Assembly: GCF_900109265.1 (NCBI RefSeq)
Contig: NZ_FNZM01000008.1
Span: 62,001-126,000 of the forward strand
DNA from: Paraburkholderia tropica
GTDB taxonomy: Bacteria > Pseudomonadota > Gammaproteobacteria > Burkholderiales > Burkholderiaceae
DNA length: 64,000 nucleotides
Reading direction: 5' to 3'
Positions 36,529-44,909 of this stretch are shown piece after piece. The notes under the pieces were generated by a model that was given only the letters and a program-made list of their open reading frames with translations, was not told where the DNA came from and ran no database searches. A program made the position numbers and the translations under genes. Each line of letters opens with the position of its first letter. The stretch's first letter is position 1.

Positions 36529-37977
36529 TCAGGCGAAAAAGAGCCAGGTCGCGGCCGCGAACACGGGCGTGAGCACCACGCACGACCAGCCAAGATAGCC
36601 GAAGAAGCCCGGCATGCGCACGCCGCGTTGCTGCGCGATCGCCTTCACCATGAAGTTCGGCGCGTTGCCGATATAGGTCACCGCGCCCATCCACACGGCG
36701 CCCGCCGAGATCGCGGCGAGCGTTTTCGCGCCGCCTGTCATGAGCGCCTGCGCGTCGCCGCCCGCGAGATTGAAGAACACGAGATAGGTGGGCGCGTTGT
36801 CGAGAAACGAGGACAACAGACCCGTCGCCCAGAAATACAGCGCGTCGTTCGGGCGGCCCGGCGCATCGTTCACGAAGGCGATCAGCGAGGCAAACGCGCC
36901 CGCCTCGCCCGCGCGCAGCATCGCGATCACCGGCGTGATCGTCACGAAAATGCCTGCGAACAGCTTCGCCACTTCGGCAATCGGCGCCCAGTCGAAACCG
37001 TTGTCGGCACGCGCCTGCCGCGACGTGAACACGTACGACACGACTGCCAGCACGATCAGTCCGGCATCGCGCACGGCGTTTTGCAGTTCGATGCGCGCGC
37101 CCGCCAGTTCGACGCCGATGCCCGGCTTCCAGAGCCCGCTCATGAGCACGAGCGCGATCACGCCCGCGAGCAGCGCGAAGTTGGCCTTGCCGCCGATGCC
37201 GAGCCGTCCGGTATCGGGCGTCGGATCGAGGAACGGCGCGCGCGCTTCGCCGGCGCTTCGGAACAGCCACGTATCGAGCAGAAAGAACGCGACGAGCAGC
37301 ACGCCGCAGACGAACAGCATCGGCAGCGCGAGATGTTGCGCGGTCCAGAAAAAGCCGACGCCGTTGAGAAAACCGAGGAACAGCGGCGGATCGCCGAGCG
37401 GCGTGAGCGAACCGCCCGCGTTCGCCACGAGGAAGATGAAGAACACGACCACGTGCGTGTTGTGGCGGCGATTGTCGTTGGCGCGCAGCAGCGGGCGGAT
37501 CAGCAGCATGGCCGCGCCGGTCGTGCCCATCACGCTCGCGAGCACGGTGCCGAGCGCGAGGATCGCGGTATTGGTGCGCGGCGAGCCGTGCAGATTGCCG
37601 TACACGCAGATGCCGCCCGCGATCGTATAGAGCGCGCCGAGCAGTACGATGAACGGCACGTATTCGTCGACGAGCGCGTGCAGAAAGAGCGGAACCGTGA
37701 CGCCAACGCCGTGCGACGCCGCGAACGGCACGAGAAACGCGAGCGCCCACGCCGCCGAAATCTTGCCGAAATGGCGATGCCAGAACGTGGCCGCGAACAT
37801 CGGGAACAGTGCGATCGAGAGCAGCATGCAGGCGAACGGCAAGCCCCAGGTCGCGGAGAGTGTCGCGCCGTCGACGCCACTCGATGCGTGCGCCGTGCTG
37901 GCGCCGCAGGCGAGCAGCGCCGCGAGCGACTGCGCAAGGATCCGCTTCGTGTTGCGTGCCGCGCGGCTATCCGTCAA
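36529..37977 (-). CDS. Sodium:proton antiporter-like transporter (NhaD/CitMHS ion-transporter superfamily)
   Basis: Integral membrane protein of 482 residues with about 11-12 hydrophobic segments and a possible N-terminal signal-like segment ending TAHASS. Typical ion-transporter blocks are LLIRPLLRANDNRRHN, VANAGGSLTPLGDPPLFLGFLNGV, SSFLDNAPTYLVFF and TYIGNAPNFMVKAIAQQRGV. These repeated NAGG/DNAP/GNAPN motifs are characteristic of the NhaD/ArsB/CitMHS group. The start is a TTG at 37977 with GGGAG upstream, 4 bases after the lutC stop, so it is coupled to lutC. The transported ion is inferred from family naming. Confidence 0.88.
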   Translation of the reverse strand: MTDSRAARNTKRILAQSLAALLACGASTAHASSGVDGATLSATWGLPFACMLLSIALFPMFAATFWHRHFGKISAAWALAFLVPFAASHGVGVTVPLFLHALVDEYVPFIVLLGALYTIAGGICVYGNLHGSPRTNTAILALGTVLASVMGTTGAAMLLIRPLLRANDNRRHNTHVVVFFIFLVANAGGSLTPLGDPPLFLGFLNGVGFFWTAQHLALPMLFVCGVLLVAFFLLDTWLFRSAGEARAPFLDPTPDTGRLGIGGKANFALLAGVIALVLMSGLWKPGIGVELAGARIELQNAVRDAGLIVLAVVSYVFTSRQARADNGFDWAPIAEVAKLFAGIFVTITPVIAMLRAGEAGAFASLIAFVNDAPGRPNDALYFWATGLLSSFLDNAPTYLVFFNLAGGDAQALMTGGAKTLAAISAGAVWMGAVTYIGNAPNFMVKAIAQQRGVRMPGFFGYLGWSCVVLTPVFAAATWLFFA

Positions 37978-37981
37978 CGCG

Positions 37982-38644
37982 TCACGCTCCCTGCACGACG
38001 ATCACGTGCACGCGATACGGCCCGTGAGCCCCGAGCACGATGGTCTGTTCGATGTCGCCGGTGCGCGACGGCCCCGAGACGAAATTGACCGCGCGCGGCA
38101 GTTCGCCGCGTTCGGCGCGCATGAGCGCGAAGGCGTCCTCGTGACCCGCGACGATGCGCGAGGCCGGCACGACGGCGATGTGCGTTTCGGGCAGCAGCGC
38201 GCCCGAGGCCCAGGTTTGCGGACCCGACAGCAGCACCAGCGTGCCGGTCTCGGCAGTGGCGCAGAAACAGCCCGTGAGGCCGACGAGATCGCGATCTTCG
38301 GGCTTGCGAAACGCGACCGTGAGCCCCGCCGAAGTCCAGTCGAACGATTCGAGCGTCTCCCAGGCGACGGCCTGCGTGGGCAACTGGAGCGAGGCGAGAT
38401 AGCGCGCCGCGGCGGCGGGCACGTCGGCGAGCTGCGCGACCTCCTCGACCGTGGATGCCATCTTCTTCGCCTCGACGACGAAACGCGCGACGAGGTCGCC
38501 TTCCATCGGCGGACGCGGCCCTTGTGGATGCCGCGCGAGATAGTCGGCCACGGTTTCCCGTTCGTGCGCGGCGGGCGTTGCATCGCGACCCTGAGCGGCG
38601 CGGATGCGCGCGAGCATGCTGCGGCGGGCGGCCGTGGTGTCCAT
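37982..38644 (-). CDS. lutC: LutC/YkgG family protein (lactate-utilization subunit type)
   Basis: LUD-domain protein of the LutC family; in Bacillus LutABC together oxidise L-lactate. The 220 residues include RFVVEAKKMASTVEEV, GCFCATAETGTLVLLSGP and RAVNFVSGPSRTGDIEQTIVLGAHGPYRVHVIVV, the family C-terminal motif. The start at 38644 is chosen over an upstream codon by similarity. The iron-sulfur partners LutA and LutB are not in this window; the neighbours are pncB and an antiporter gene, so it is an orphan here. Confidence 0.9.
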   Translation of the reverse strand: MDTTAARRSMLARIRAAQGRDATPAAHERETVADYLARHPQGPRPPMEGDLVARFVVEAKKMASTVEEVAQLADVPAAAARYLASLQLPTQAVAWETLESFDWTSAGLTVAFRKPEDRDLVGLTGCFCATAETGTLVLLSGPQTWASGALLPETHIAVVPASRIVAGHEDAFALMRAERGELPRAVNFVSGPSRTGDIEQTIVLGAHGPYRVHVIVVQGA

Positions 38645-38657
38645 GTGCGTCCTCGTC

Positions 38658-38698
38658 AAAAGAAGAAAAGCGACGCGCCGATTATACCGGCGCGTCGC
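38658..38698 (-). terminator. Intrinsic terminator after pncB
   Basis: On the minus strand a perfect 11-bp stem GCGACGCGCCG / CGGCGCGTCGC (38670-38698) with a 7-base loop is followed by TTTTCTTCTTTT. The loop contains TATAAT, a perfect -10 hexamer, so it may also act in a lutC promoter. Upstream, 38711-38730 hold two copies of GCGCTATCCC. Confidence 0.85.
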
Positions 38699-38793
38699 TC
38701 GTATTCCGGCGCGCTATCCCGCGCTATCCCGCGTATGAAGCGCGCGTCGCCCGCGTGTTGCGTGCGTGTTCCGTAAGTATTGCGTGCGCGAAC

Positions 38794-39996
38794 TTACTTG
38801 CCCGCGCACTCCACTTCGGTCGGCTGCTCGATGCCGAACACCTGACGCAGATACGCGAGATAGGCCTTGTCGTCGCACATGTTCTTGCCCGGCGAATCGG
38901 ACAGTTTGGCGACCGGCTGACCATTGCAGCGGACCATCTTGATGACGATCTGCAGCGGCTGATAGCCGAGGTCGTTGGTGAGGTTCGTGCCCACGCCGAA
39001 CGCGAGACGGCAACGGTCCTTGAAGCGCTCGTACAGACGCAGCACCTTGGGAATGTCGAGCGCGTCCGAGAAGATCATGGTCTTCGTACGGGCGTCGACG
39101 CGGTTCTCCTCGTAGTGCTTGAGCAGACGCTCGCCCCACTCGAACGGATCGCCCGAATCGTGGCGCGCGCCGTCGAAGAGCTTGCAGAAGTACATGTCGA
39201 AGTCGCGCAGGAACGCCTGCATGCCATACACGTCCGACAAGGCGATGCCGAGGTCGCCGCGATACTCCTTCGCCCACATCTCGAAGCCGTAGATCTGCGA
39301 ATCGCGCAGACGCGGTCCGAGCGCCTGGCACGCCTGCAGATACTCGTGCGCCATCGTGCCGAGCGGCGTGAGGTTGTGCTTCATCGCGTAGTAGACGTTG
39401 CTCGTGCCCGTGAACTGCTCGCCGAGATCTTCCTTGAGCGTAAGGATCACCTCTTCGTGCCAGCGCTTCGAGAAGCGGCGGCGCGTGCCGTAATCGGCGA
39501 TCTTGCAGTCGGCGAACTCGGGCTTCGCGCCGAGCAGCTCGATCTTGCGGCGCAGACGCTCGCGGCCCTCTTCGTATTGCGGATGATGCTGCGTGTTGCG
39601 GAAATACACCTCGTTGACGATCGCGAGCACCGGAATCTCGAAGAGGATCGTGTGCAGCCACGGCCCCTTGATCTCGATGTCGATTTCGCCGTTGTTCTTC
39701 GGCGACGGCGTGACGGAGATGTACTTTTCGTTCAGATGGAACAGCGCGAGGAAGTCGACGAAATCGCCCTTCACGAAGCGCATCTTGCGCAGATACTCGA
39801 GTTCGGGCTCGGCGAAACGCAGACGGCAGAGCTTGGAAATTTCACTGCGGATTTCGTCGACGTACGGCACGAGGTCGACATCCGGCGTGCGGCAGCGGAA
39901 GCGATATTCGACGTTGGCCGCGGGGAAATGATGCAGCACCACCTGCATCATCGTGAATTTGTACAGATCGGTATCGAGCAGCGAAGTAATGACCAT
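38794..39996 (-). CDS. pncB: Nicotinate phosphoribosyltransferase PncB
   Basis: Joins nicotinate with PRPP in the NAD salvage pathway. The 400 residues match the family. Visible blocks are [20 protein letters not shown] at the start, [22 protein letters not shown] with the phospho-accepting histidine region near 205-220, [25 protein letters not shown] near 255-280, and [12 protein letters not shown] near 335. A 376-base gap separates it from the divergent fdxA gene. Confidence 0.96.
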   Translation of the reverse strand: MVITSLLDTDLYKFTMMQVVLHHFPAANVEYRFRCRTPDVDLVPYVDEIRSEISKLCRLRFAEPELEYLRKMRFVKGDFVDFLALFHLNEKYISVTPSPKNNGEIDIEIKGPWLHTILFEIPVLAIVNEVYFRNTQHHPQYEEGRERLRRKIELLGAKPEFADCKIADYGTRRRFSKRWHEEVILTLKEDLGEQFTGTSNVYYAMKHNLTPLGTMAHEYLQACQALGPRLRDSQIYGFEMWAKEYRGDLGIALSDVYGMQAFLRDFDMYFCKLFDGARHDSGDPFEWGERLLKHYEENRVDARTKTMIFSDALDIPKVLRLYERFKDRCRLAFGVGTNLTNDLGYQPLQIVIKMVRCNGQPVAKLSDSPGKNMCDDKAYLAYLRQVFGIEQPTEVECAGK

Positions 39997-40372
39997 GATT
40001 GACTAGCCGGACTGCAATCGGAGGATGCATGCCTCGTTTTCCGAACCGCCACGCGCCTTCCGGGGCTCGCGGCGACGCCGTCGGAAGGCGGGCATCAGCG
40101 GTGCGCTCATGTTACCCGAATGCGGCATTCGGACGCGGGCTTGCATGCACGTCCGTGGCGCGCGCAGGGATATTGCGCAAAAAATCGGCCGCCACTTGCG
40201 CGCCTTTCGCATTTGCGCGGGCCAAGGCGGCACCGCATAAACTAATCACGAAACGATATAAAAGGCGCGCCGGCGGTGTGGATAGGGAAATTCCCATTCA
40301 GTTACAATACCGCTTTTGGCGCGCGTCAATCCAGCGCCATCCCCAATACAAAAGCTTGCAGGAGCTGCCTGA
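39997..40372. other. Divergent intergenic region between pncB and fdxA
   Basis: This 376-base gap should contain the pncB and fdxA promoters. A fairly good fdxA promoter with an 11-bp palindrome lies at 40279-40308. The part near 40230-40260 is AT-rich (AAACTAATCACGAAACGATA). I see no small gene that I can support. Confidence 0.5.
40279..40308 (+). promoter_or_regulatory. Candidate fdxA promoter with overlapping palindrome
   Basis: TGGATA (40279-40284) and TACAAT (40303-40308) with an 18-base spacer resemble a sigma-70 promoter. The spacer contains the palindrome GGGAAATTCCC (40285-40295), well placed for an operator. An AGGAG ribosome site at 40360-40364 precedes the fdxA ATG. Confidence 0.55.
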
Positions 40373-40696
40373 ATGACCCACGTTGTGACCGAAAGCTGCA
40401 TCAAGTGCCGCTATACCGACTGCGTCGATGTGTGCCCGGTGGACTGCTTTCGCGAAGGTCCCAACTTCCTCGCGATCGACCCGGACGAGTGCATCGACTG
40501 CGCCGTGTGCGTGGCTGAGTGCCCGGTGAACGCCATTTACGCCGAAGAAGATGTGCCTGGCGACCAGCAGGATTTCATCGCGCTGAACGCCGATCTCGCC
40601 AAGAACTGGCCGAGCATCACGAAAACCAAGGCTGCCCTGCCGGAAGCCGAGGAATTCAAGGACATCAAGGACAAGCTCGCGCTGCTCGAGCGCTAA
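40373..40696 (+). CDS. fdxA: Seven-iron ferredoxin FdxA
   Basis: Soluble ferredoxin with one [3Fe-4S] and one [4Fe-4S] cluster. The 107 residues carry the pattern of Azotobacter ferredoxin I: Cys9, Cys17 and Cys50 for the 3Fe cluster, and Cys21, Cys40, Cys43 and Cys46 for the 4Fe cluster, plus an extra Cys12 and Cys25. The C-terminal helix ([14 protein letters not shown]) is typical. It is monocistronic, with its own promoter and a terminator-like hairpin downstream. Confidence 0.97.
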   Translation: MTHVVTESCIKCRYTDCVDVCPVDCFREGPNFLAIDPDECIDCAVCVAECPVNAIYAEEDVPGDQQDFIALNADLAKNWPSITKTKAALPEAEEFKDIKDKLALLER

Positions 40697-40781
40697 GCCG
40701 CGTTCAACCACGGTCCGGGGCCGCGCCGCCCGTCCATTTGTCGACACGTCACCACGTCACCCGAGGACGGACAATCCGTCG

Positions 40782-40809
40782 AACAATCCTTTTGAAGGAG
40801 GATTGTTTT
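40782..40809 (+). terminator. Terminator-like hairpin after fdxA
   Basis: AACAATCC (40782-40789) pairs with GGATTGTT (40800-40807), followed by a short T-run (TTTT) and A-run. It lies 86 bases after the fdxA stop and 20 bases before the tRNA promoter. Confidence 0.7.
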
Positions 40810-40829
40810 AAAAAGATGGCGACAAGGTG

Positions 40830-40858
40830 TTGACAGACTCCGCCAGGCCCCATAGAAT
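40830..40858 (+). promoter_or_regulatory. Strong sigma-70 promoter of tRNA-Asn
   Basis: TTGACA (40830-40835, perfect -35) and TAGAAT (40853-40858) are separated by exactly 17 bases. Transcription should start near 40865, about 15 bases before the first tRNA. Confidence 0.9.
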
Positions 40859-40879
40859 CTCGTTCTCTGCTTTTGTTGA

Positions 40880-40955
40880 TCCCCGATAGCTCAGTCGGTA
40901 GAGCGCCGGACTGTTAATCCGTAGGTCCCTGGTTCGAGCCCAGGTCGGGGAGCCA
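40880..40955 (+). tRNA. tRNA-Asn (GTT), copy 1
   Basis: 76-nt cloverleaf. The acceptor stem TCCCCGA pairs with TCGGGGA, with discriminator G and an encoded CCA. The D arm contains AGCTCAGTCGGTAGAGC, the anticodon loop CTGTTAATC holds anticodon GTT, and the T arm contains GGTTCGAGCCC. A strong promoter precedes it and a hairpin follows. Confidence 0.97.
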
Positions 40956-40963
40956 AGATTCGC

Positions 40964-41005
40964 AAAAGCCCGTTCGTGTTGAACACCGCGCATAACGGGC
41001 TTTTT
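40964..41005 (+). terminator. Terminator between the two tRNA-Asn genes
   Basis: AAAAGCCCGTT (40964-40974) pairs with AACGGGCTTTT (40994-41004) around a 19-base loop, followed by T. It indicates that the first tRNA is mostly transcribed separately, although read-through into copy 2 is possible because I see no clear promoter for that copy. Confidence 0.8.
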
Positions 41006-41038
41006 CATGAAGTTAAAAAGTTGTAGTTGTACTGCTGT

Positions 41039-41114
41039 TCCCCGATAGCTCAGTCGGTAGAGCGCCGGACTGTTAATCCGTAGGTCCCTGGTTCGAGCCC
41101 AGGTCGGGGAGCCA
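41039..41114 (+). tRNA. tRNA-Asn (GTT), copy 2
   Basis: Base-for-base identical to the copy at 40880-40955 over all 76 positions, with anticodon GTT and encoded CCA. It starts 83 bases after copy 1, and a second terminator follows at 41121-41153. Confidence 0.97.
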
Positions 41115-41120
41115 AAATAT

Positions 41121-41153
41121 AAAGCCGTTGCGTTTTTGCGCAACGGCTTTTTT
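41121..41153 (+). terminator. Intrinsic terminator after tRNA-Asn copy 2
   Basis: AAAGCCGTTGCG (41121-41132) pairs with CGCAACGGCTTT (41139-41150) around a 6-base loop, followed by T-rich sequence. Confidence 0.9.
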
Positions 41154-41236
41154 CTTTTGGGCGTGCGTGACTGACGCATGGCGCGCCCTCTCCCTTTTGC
41201 GACATCAAACACTCGCCCGACTGACCGCGATGGCAG

Positions 41237-41248
41237 CCAGTCAACTGG
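41237..41248. promoter_or_regulatory. Palindrome upstream of the antitoxin gene
   Basis: CCAGT-CA-ACTGG, a 5-bp inverted repeat with a 2-base centre, 42 bases before the antitoxin ATG and just before a TAGTAT sequence that may be a -10. Toxin-antitoxin operons are usually autoregulated through such sites, so this is an operator candidate. Confidence 0.35.
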
Positions 41249-41289
41249 TGTAGTATCGACAGGTAATACCCGCTAACGGGGCACGCCTC

Positions 41290-41562
41290 ATGTCCATTTC
41301 CATCAAGCTCGACGACGAACTCAAGGACCGCATCCAGCATATCGCGGGCCTTCAGCATCGCACGCCGCACGCCGTGATGCGCGAAGCCATCGCGCAATAC
41401 GCCGAGCGCGAAGAAGCGCGCGAGCGGTTCACGCAGGAAGCGCTCGCGTCATGGCAGCACTATCAGCAATCCGGCCGTCACCTGAATGGCGACGAGGTGC
41501 GCGCGTGGCTGGGCGACTGGGGCACGGATGACGAACTCCCCGCGCCGGAATGCCACGACTGA
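41290..41562 (+). CDS. Ribbon-helix-helix antitoxin, CopG/ParD type
   Basis: 90-residue protein with an N-terminal ribbon-helix-helix DNA-binding domain (SISIKLDDELKDRIQHIA, then HRTPHAVMREAIAQYAEREE) and a C-terminal tail (SWQHYQQSGRHLNGDEVRAW) of the type that wraps the toxin in ParD/ParE pairs. Its last 13 bases overlap the start of the toxin frame, the usual antitoxin-first organisation. It probably represses its own promoter. Confidence 0.88.
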   Translation: MSISIKLDDELKDRIQHIAGLQHRTPHAVMREAIAQYAEREEARERFTQEALASWQHYQQSGRHLNGDEVRAWLGDWGTDDELPAPECHD

Positions 41563-41841
41563 TCGTCACTCAGCGCGCCATTGAAGGATTGGAGCGCTGT
41601 CGGCGGTTTCTGTCTCGAAAAACACCCGAAGCCTCGCGGCGCGCAGCACAAGTCATCGATCAACATTTCCGGACGCTTGAAGCCACGCCAGCGATTGGCC
41701 GACCAATCGAGGCCACACCCGGACTTCGCGAACTGGTCATTCCATTCGGCGATACGGGCTACGTCGCTCTCTCTGCACCCTCCCGGCGACGACACCCTCT
41801 ATGTCCTGGCCTTCCGCCATCAACGAGAACTCGGTTACTAG
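41550..41841 (+). pseudogene. ParE/RelE-type toxin gene with a frameshift
   Basis: From ATG at 41550 the frame gives PRLIVTQRAIEGLERCRRFL up to [16 protein letters not shown], the typical ParE core. After that it leaves the family pattern. The expected end, [18 protein letters not shown] then stop, is present from about 41785 to 41841 but in the next (+1) frame. The switch lies at or near a (CT)4 run at 41767-41774, consistent with one extra base or two missing bases. If translated as it stands, the product would end at 41891 with an altered tail of about 40 residues. The toxin is probably inactive, unless the shift is a sequencing error or is bypassed. Confidence 0.8.
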
Positions 41842-41887
41842 CGCCGCCCTGCCCGATAATGACACCTCGTCACTCCCGGGAATCCGC

Positions 41888-42388
41888 ATGAAATCCATCC
41901 GCCTTGCCCCGACGCTGTCCGCCGCGTTCACTGCCGCATTCACCGCGGCGCTCGCCTGCGCATCGGGCATCGCGCACGCCGAACAGATCGGCAGCGTGAA
42001 CACCAACTTCCGCATGACCGGCTCCGACAAGGTCGTCGTCGAGGCCTACGACGACCCCGCCGTGAGCGGCGTCACCTGCTACGTGTCGCGCGCGCGCACC
42101 GGCGGCGTGAAGGGCACGCTCGGCATCGCCGAAGATCCCACCGAAGCATCGATCGCCTGCCGCCAGGTCGGCCCGATCAGCTTCGGCGCGCCGCTCAAGC
42201 AACAAGCCGACGTGTTCAACGAGCGCATGTCGTTTCTCTTCAAGACGCTGCATGTGGTGCGCGTGGTCGATACCAAGCGCAACGCGCTCGTCTACCTGAC
42301 CTATAGCGACCGCGTCGTGAGCGGCAGCGCGAAGAACAGCGTCACCGCCGTGCCGATGCCCGCCGGCACGACCATTCCGGTGCGCTAA
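41888..42388 (+). CDS. creA: CreA family periplasmic protein
   Basis: 166-residue exported protein of the CreA family, whose function is unknown; in E. coli it is encoded beside the CreBC system, but no creB or creC is visible here. It has a signal peptide (residues 1 to about 32, ending ASGIAHAEQ) and the conserved blocks [59 protein letters not shown] and [13 protein letters not shown]. The start at 41888 lies 46 bases after the original toxin stop. Confidence 0.93.
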   Translation: MKSIRLAPTLSAAFTAAFTAALACASGIAHAEQIGSVNTNFRMTGSDKVVVEAYDDPAVSGVTCYVSRARTGGVKGTLGIAEDPTEASIACRQVGPISFGAPLKQQADVFNERMSFLFKTLHVVRVVDTKRNALVYLTYSDRVVSGSAKNSVTAVPMPAGTTIPVR

Positions 42389-42436
42389 ACTGGTCTTCCA
42401 CGCCGCCTGAAAGCCGACTGACTGGCCGCCGTCTCC

Positions 42437-43339
42437 ATGAACCTTCCCCGTTTTCGCGATTCCGCCCGTTACTGGCGCTCGCCGCTGCTGCCCGGCGGGG
42501 ATCTGCTGACGGCCGAATATCACGATCACACGTTCTCGCCGCACTGGCACGAGGCGTACACGGTGCCCGTGATCGAGGACGGCGCGGAGTGCTTCCGCTA
42601 TCGCGGCGCGCATCATGTGGCGGAAACCGGCACGGTGCCGGTCATCAATCCGGGCGAGGTGCATACCGGTTCGCGCGCCGTCGACGAAGGCTGGCGCTAC
42701 CGCGTGATCTACCTGCCGGTCGATTATCTGCACGGTCTCGCGGCGGAAATTGCGGGCCGCGAGCAGCCGCTGCCGTGGTTCGGCGCCGATGTGATCCGCG
42801 ATCCCGATCTCGCGCAGCGGCTCTCGTACGCGCATCGTCTGCTCGAAGCCGACGCCGATGCGCGGCGCGCCGATCCGGAGCCCCGAACCGCGCCCGGCGG
42901 CAATGCCAGCGCGCTCGCCCTGCCCGCGCCCGACCCGCTCGCCGTCGAAGACGCGTTGCTCGACGCGCTCGCGACCTTGCTCACGCGCCACGCCCGCACC
43001 CGCGAAGCGCCGATCGGGCCGCACGTCAACGACCCGCGCGTCGAGACCATGAAGGCGCTGCTGGCCGCCGACCTGCCCGCGCCGCTGCGCGTCGCCGATC
43101 TCGCCCAGGCGGTCGGCCTGTCGCCGTTCCACGCCACGCGTCTCTTCACCCAGGCGACCGGTCTGCCGCCGCACGCATGGCGCACGCAACTGCGCCTGCA
43201 ACGCGCACTCGGGCCGCTGCGCGCGGGTGCGTCGGTCGCCGACGTGGCCGCCGCCAGCGGTTTCGCCGATCAAAGCCATTTCACGCGCCATTTCCGCCGC
43301 ATGTTCGGTGTGCCGCCGGGACGCTGGCAGTCGTCCTGA
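42437..43339 (+). CDS. AraC family transcriptional regulator
   Basis: 300 residues with an N-terminal cupin sensor domain (FSPHWHEAYTVPVIEDG, VINPGEVHTGSR) and a C-terminal AraC DNA-binding domain with two helix-turn-helix motifs (LRVADLAQAVGLSPFHATRLF and ASVADVAAASGFADQSHFTRHF, ending RRMFGVPPGRW). It lies directly upstream of azlCD on the same strand, with 141 bases between, and may regulate them; that is inference from position. Effector unknown. Confidence 0.92.
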   Translation: MNLPRFRDSARYWRSPLLPGGDLLTAEYHDHTFSPHWHEAYTVPVIEDGAECFRYRGAHHVAETGTVPVINPGEVHTGSRAVDEGWRYRVIYLPVDYLHGLAAEIAGREQPLPWFGADVIRDPDLAQRLSYAHRLLEADADARRADPEPRTAPGGNASALALPAPDPLAVEDALLDALATLLTRHARTREAPIGPHVNDPRVETMKALLAADLPAPLRVADLAQAVGLSPFHATRLFTQATGLPPHAWRTQLRLQRALGPLRAGASVADVAAASGFADQSHFTRHFRRMFGVPPGRWQSS

Positions 43340-43480
43340 GCGCTTTACTGCGCGCTTTACTGCGCGTCATCCGGAACGCCACGCAACCTCGCCACACTGA
43401 TCGACAAAGCTCGCCGCAAGATCGTACAAGCCACGCACCGCGCCGCTCGCTATGCTGCTTTCCGAATCAGGAGAGACAGC

Positions 43481-44317
43481 TTGACCCACCACCCCCATCG
43501 CTACAAAGAATTCGCGGCCGGCGCGCGCGACATGATCCCCATGATGATCGGCGCGGCGCCGTTCGGCGTGATTTTCGGCACGCTCGTCACGTCCGGGCCG
43601 CTCGCGCTCTGGCACGGCCAGTTCATGTCGGTCACGGTATTCGCTGGCTCGGCGCAGTTCATCGCGCTCGGGCTGATCGCCTCGCACGCGAGCTACGCCG
43701 TGATCTGGGCCACCACGCTGATCGTCAACCTGCGCCACGTGCTCTACAGCGCCACGCTCGCGCCCTATGTCTCGCATCTGCCGATGCGCTGGCGCCTCGC
43801 GCTCGGCGCGGTGCTCACCGACGAGGTGTTCGCCGTCGCCTGGGCGCATTACCGCCGCCATCATCCCGGCGACGACGTCTCGCCGTGGCACTTCCTCGGC
43901 TCGGGTGTCTCGATGTATCTGAACTGGCAGATTTCGACCGCCGCGGGCCTGCTGTTCGGCGCGGCGTTCCCGGGCCTGCAGTCGCTCGGACTCGACTTCG
44001 CGATGGTCGCCACTTTCATCGCCATCGTGGTCCCGCAACTGGTGGCGCTCCGCTTTGTGGCGGCCGCCGTCACCTCGGGCGTGCTCGCGTTCTACTGGCA
44101 GGCGTGGCCGTACAAGCTCGGGCTGCTCGGCGCGGTGCTCGCGGGCGTCGTGGTCGGCGTGGCGCTGTCGTTGCCGCGCAAACCGCGCCAATCTCATGTC
44201 GATGCCGACGCCCTACCCGACGCCGACGCTCCGTCGCACTCATCGAACCCGACCGGCAACCGCCGCCCGGACCGGCATCCGCGCGAGGCGCACGCCGTCG
44301 CAGGAGGCAACCGATGA
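43481..44317 (+). CDS. azlC: AzlC family branched-chain amino-acid exporter, large subunit
   Basis: 278-residue membrane protein of the AzlC/YgaZ family, which with AzlD exports branched-chain amino acids or analogues. It starts at a TTG (43481) with AGGAGAGA upstream. The family block is AGARDMIPMMIGAAPFGVIFGTL, followed by FAGSAQFIALGLIA and TTLIVNLRHVLYSATLAPY. Seven or so hydrophobic segments are followed by a polar Pro/Asp/His/Arg-rich tail of about 40 residues. Its stop overlaps the azlD start in ATGA. Confidence 0.93.
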   Translation: MTHHPHRYKEFAAGARDMIPMMIGAAPFGVIFGTLVTSGPLALWHGQFMSVTVFAGSAQFIALGLIASHASYAVIWATTLIVNLRHVLYSATLAPYVSHLPMRWRLALGAVLTDEVFAVAWAHYRRHHPGDDVSPWHFLGSGVSMYLNWQISTAAGLLFGAAFPGLQSLGLDFAMVATFIAIVVPQLVALRFVAAAVTSGVLAFYWQAWPYKLGLLGAVLAGVVVGVALSLPRKPRQSHVDADALPDADAPSHSSNPTGNRRPDRHPREAHAVAGGNR

Positions 44318-44649
44318 ACCAGCCCATGAACTACGTCGTCCTGATCCTCGGCATGGCGCTGATCACCTGGATCGTGCGCACCGCCGTCTTCGTGCTCGGC
44401 GAGCGACTCGTGTTTCCGCCGCTCGTGCGCACGGCGCTCGGTTTCGTGCCCGTGACCGTCCTCACGGCGATCATCGTGCCGATGGCCGTCTCGCCGCACG
44501 GCCAGGGCGCCGAACTGAGCTGGCGCAATCCGCAACTCGTCGGCGCGCTGGCGGCGATCGTCGTGAGCGCGCTGACGAAGCGTCCGCTGCTGACCATCGC
44601 CGTGGGCCTCGGCGTGTTCTTCGTCTGGCAAGGCGTCGTGTTGCGCTGA
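44314..44649 (+). CDS. azlD: AzlD family small subunit
   Basis: 111-residue membrane protein with three to four hydrophobic segments (YVVLILGMALITWIVRTAVF, VRTALGFVPVTVLTAIIVPM, PLLTIAVGLGVFFVWQGVVL). It is the AzlD/YgaH partner of AzlC. An AGGAGG ribosome site lies just upstream and the ATG overlaps the azlC stop, so both are made in coupling. Confidence 0.93.
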   Translation: MNQPMNYVVLILGMALITWIVRTAVFVLGERLVFPPLVRTALGFVPVTVLTAIIVPMAVSPHGQGAELSWRNPQLVGALAAIVVSALTKRPLLTIAVGLGVFFVWQGVVLR

Positions 44650-44909
44650 ATCCACGCTGAAATGCGCATCTGAATACGCATTGGAGTGCGCCCTCGAATC
44701 CCCCCGGACGGGCCGCCGCCCGTCCACCCACGGCCCTTTCACGGCGCGCGTTCGAGCGAACCTCGCGTGAACCTCGCGTGAACCTTTCACGCAGCCGCTC
44801 AAGTTTCGCCGCGCCGCGCCGTTAAACCGTCGAAGCCTGCCTTGGCGCAGTGGTCAGCCGAAGACTGGCCATCACCAGGCAACGCCAGGAATAGATCGGG
44901 GCAACCAGA

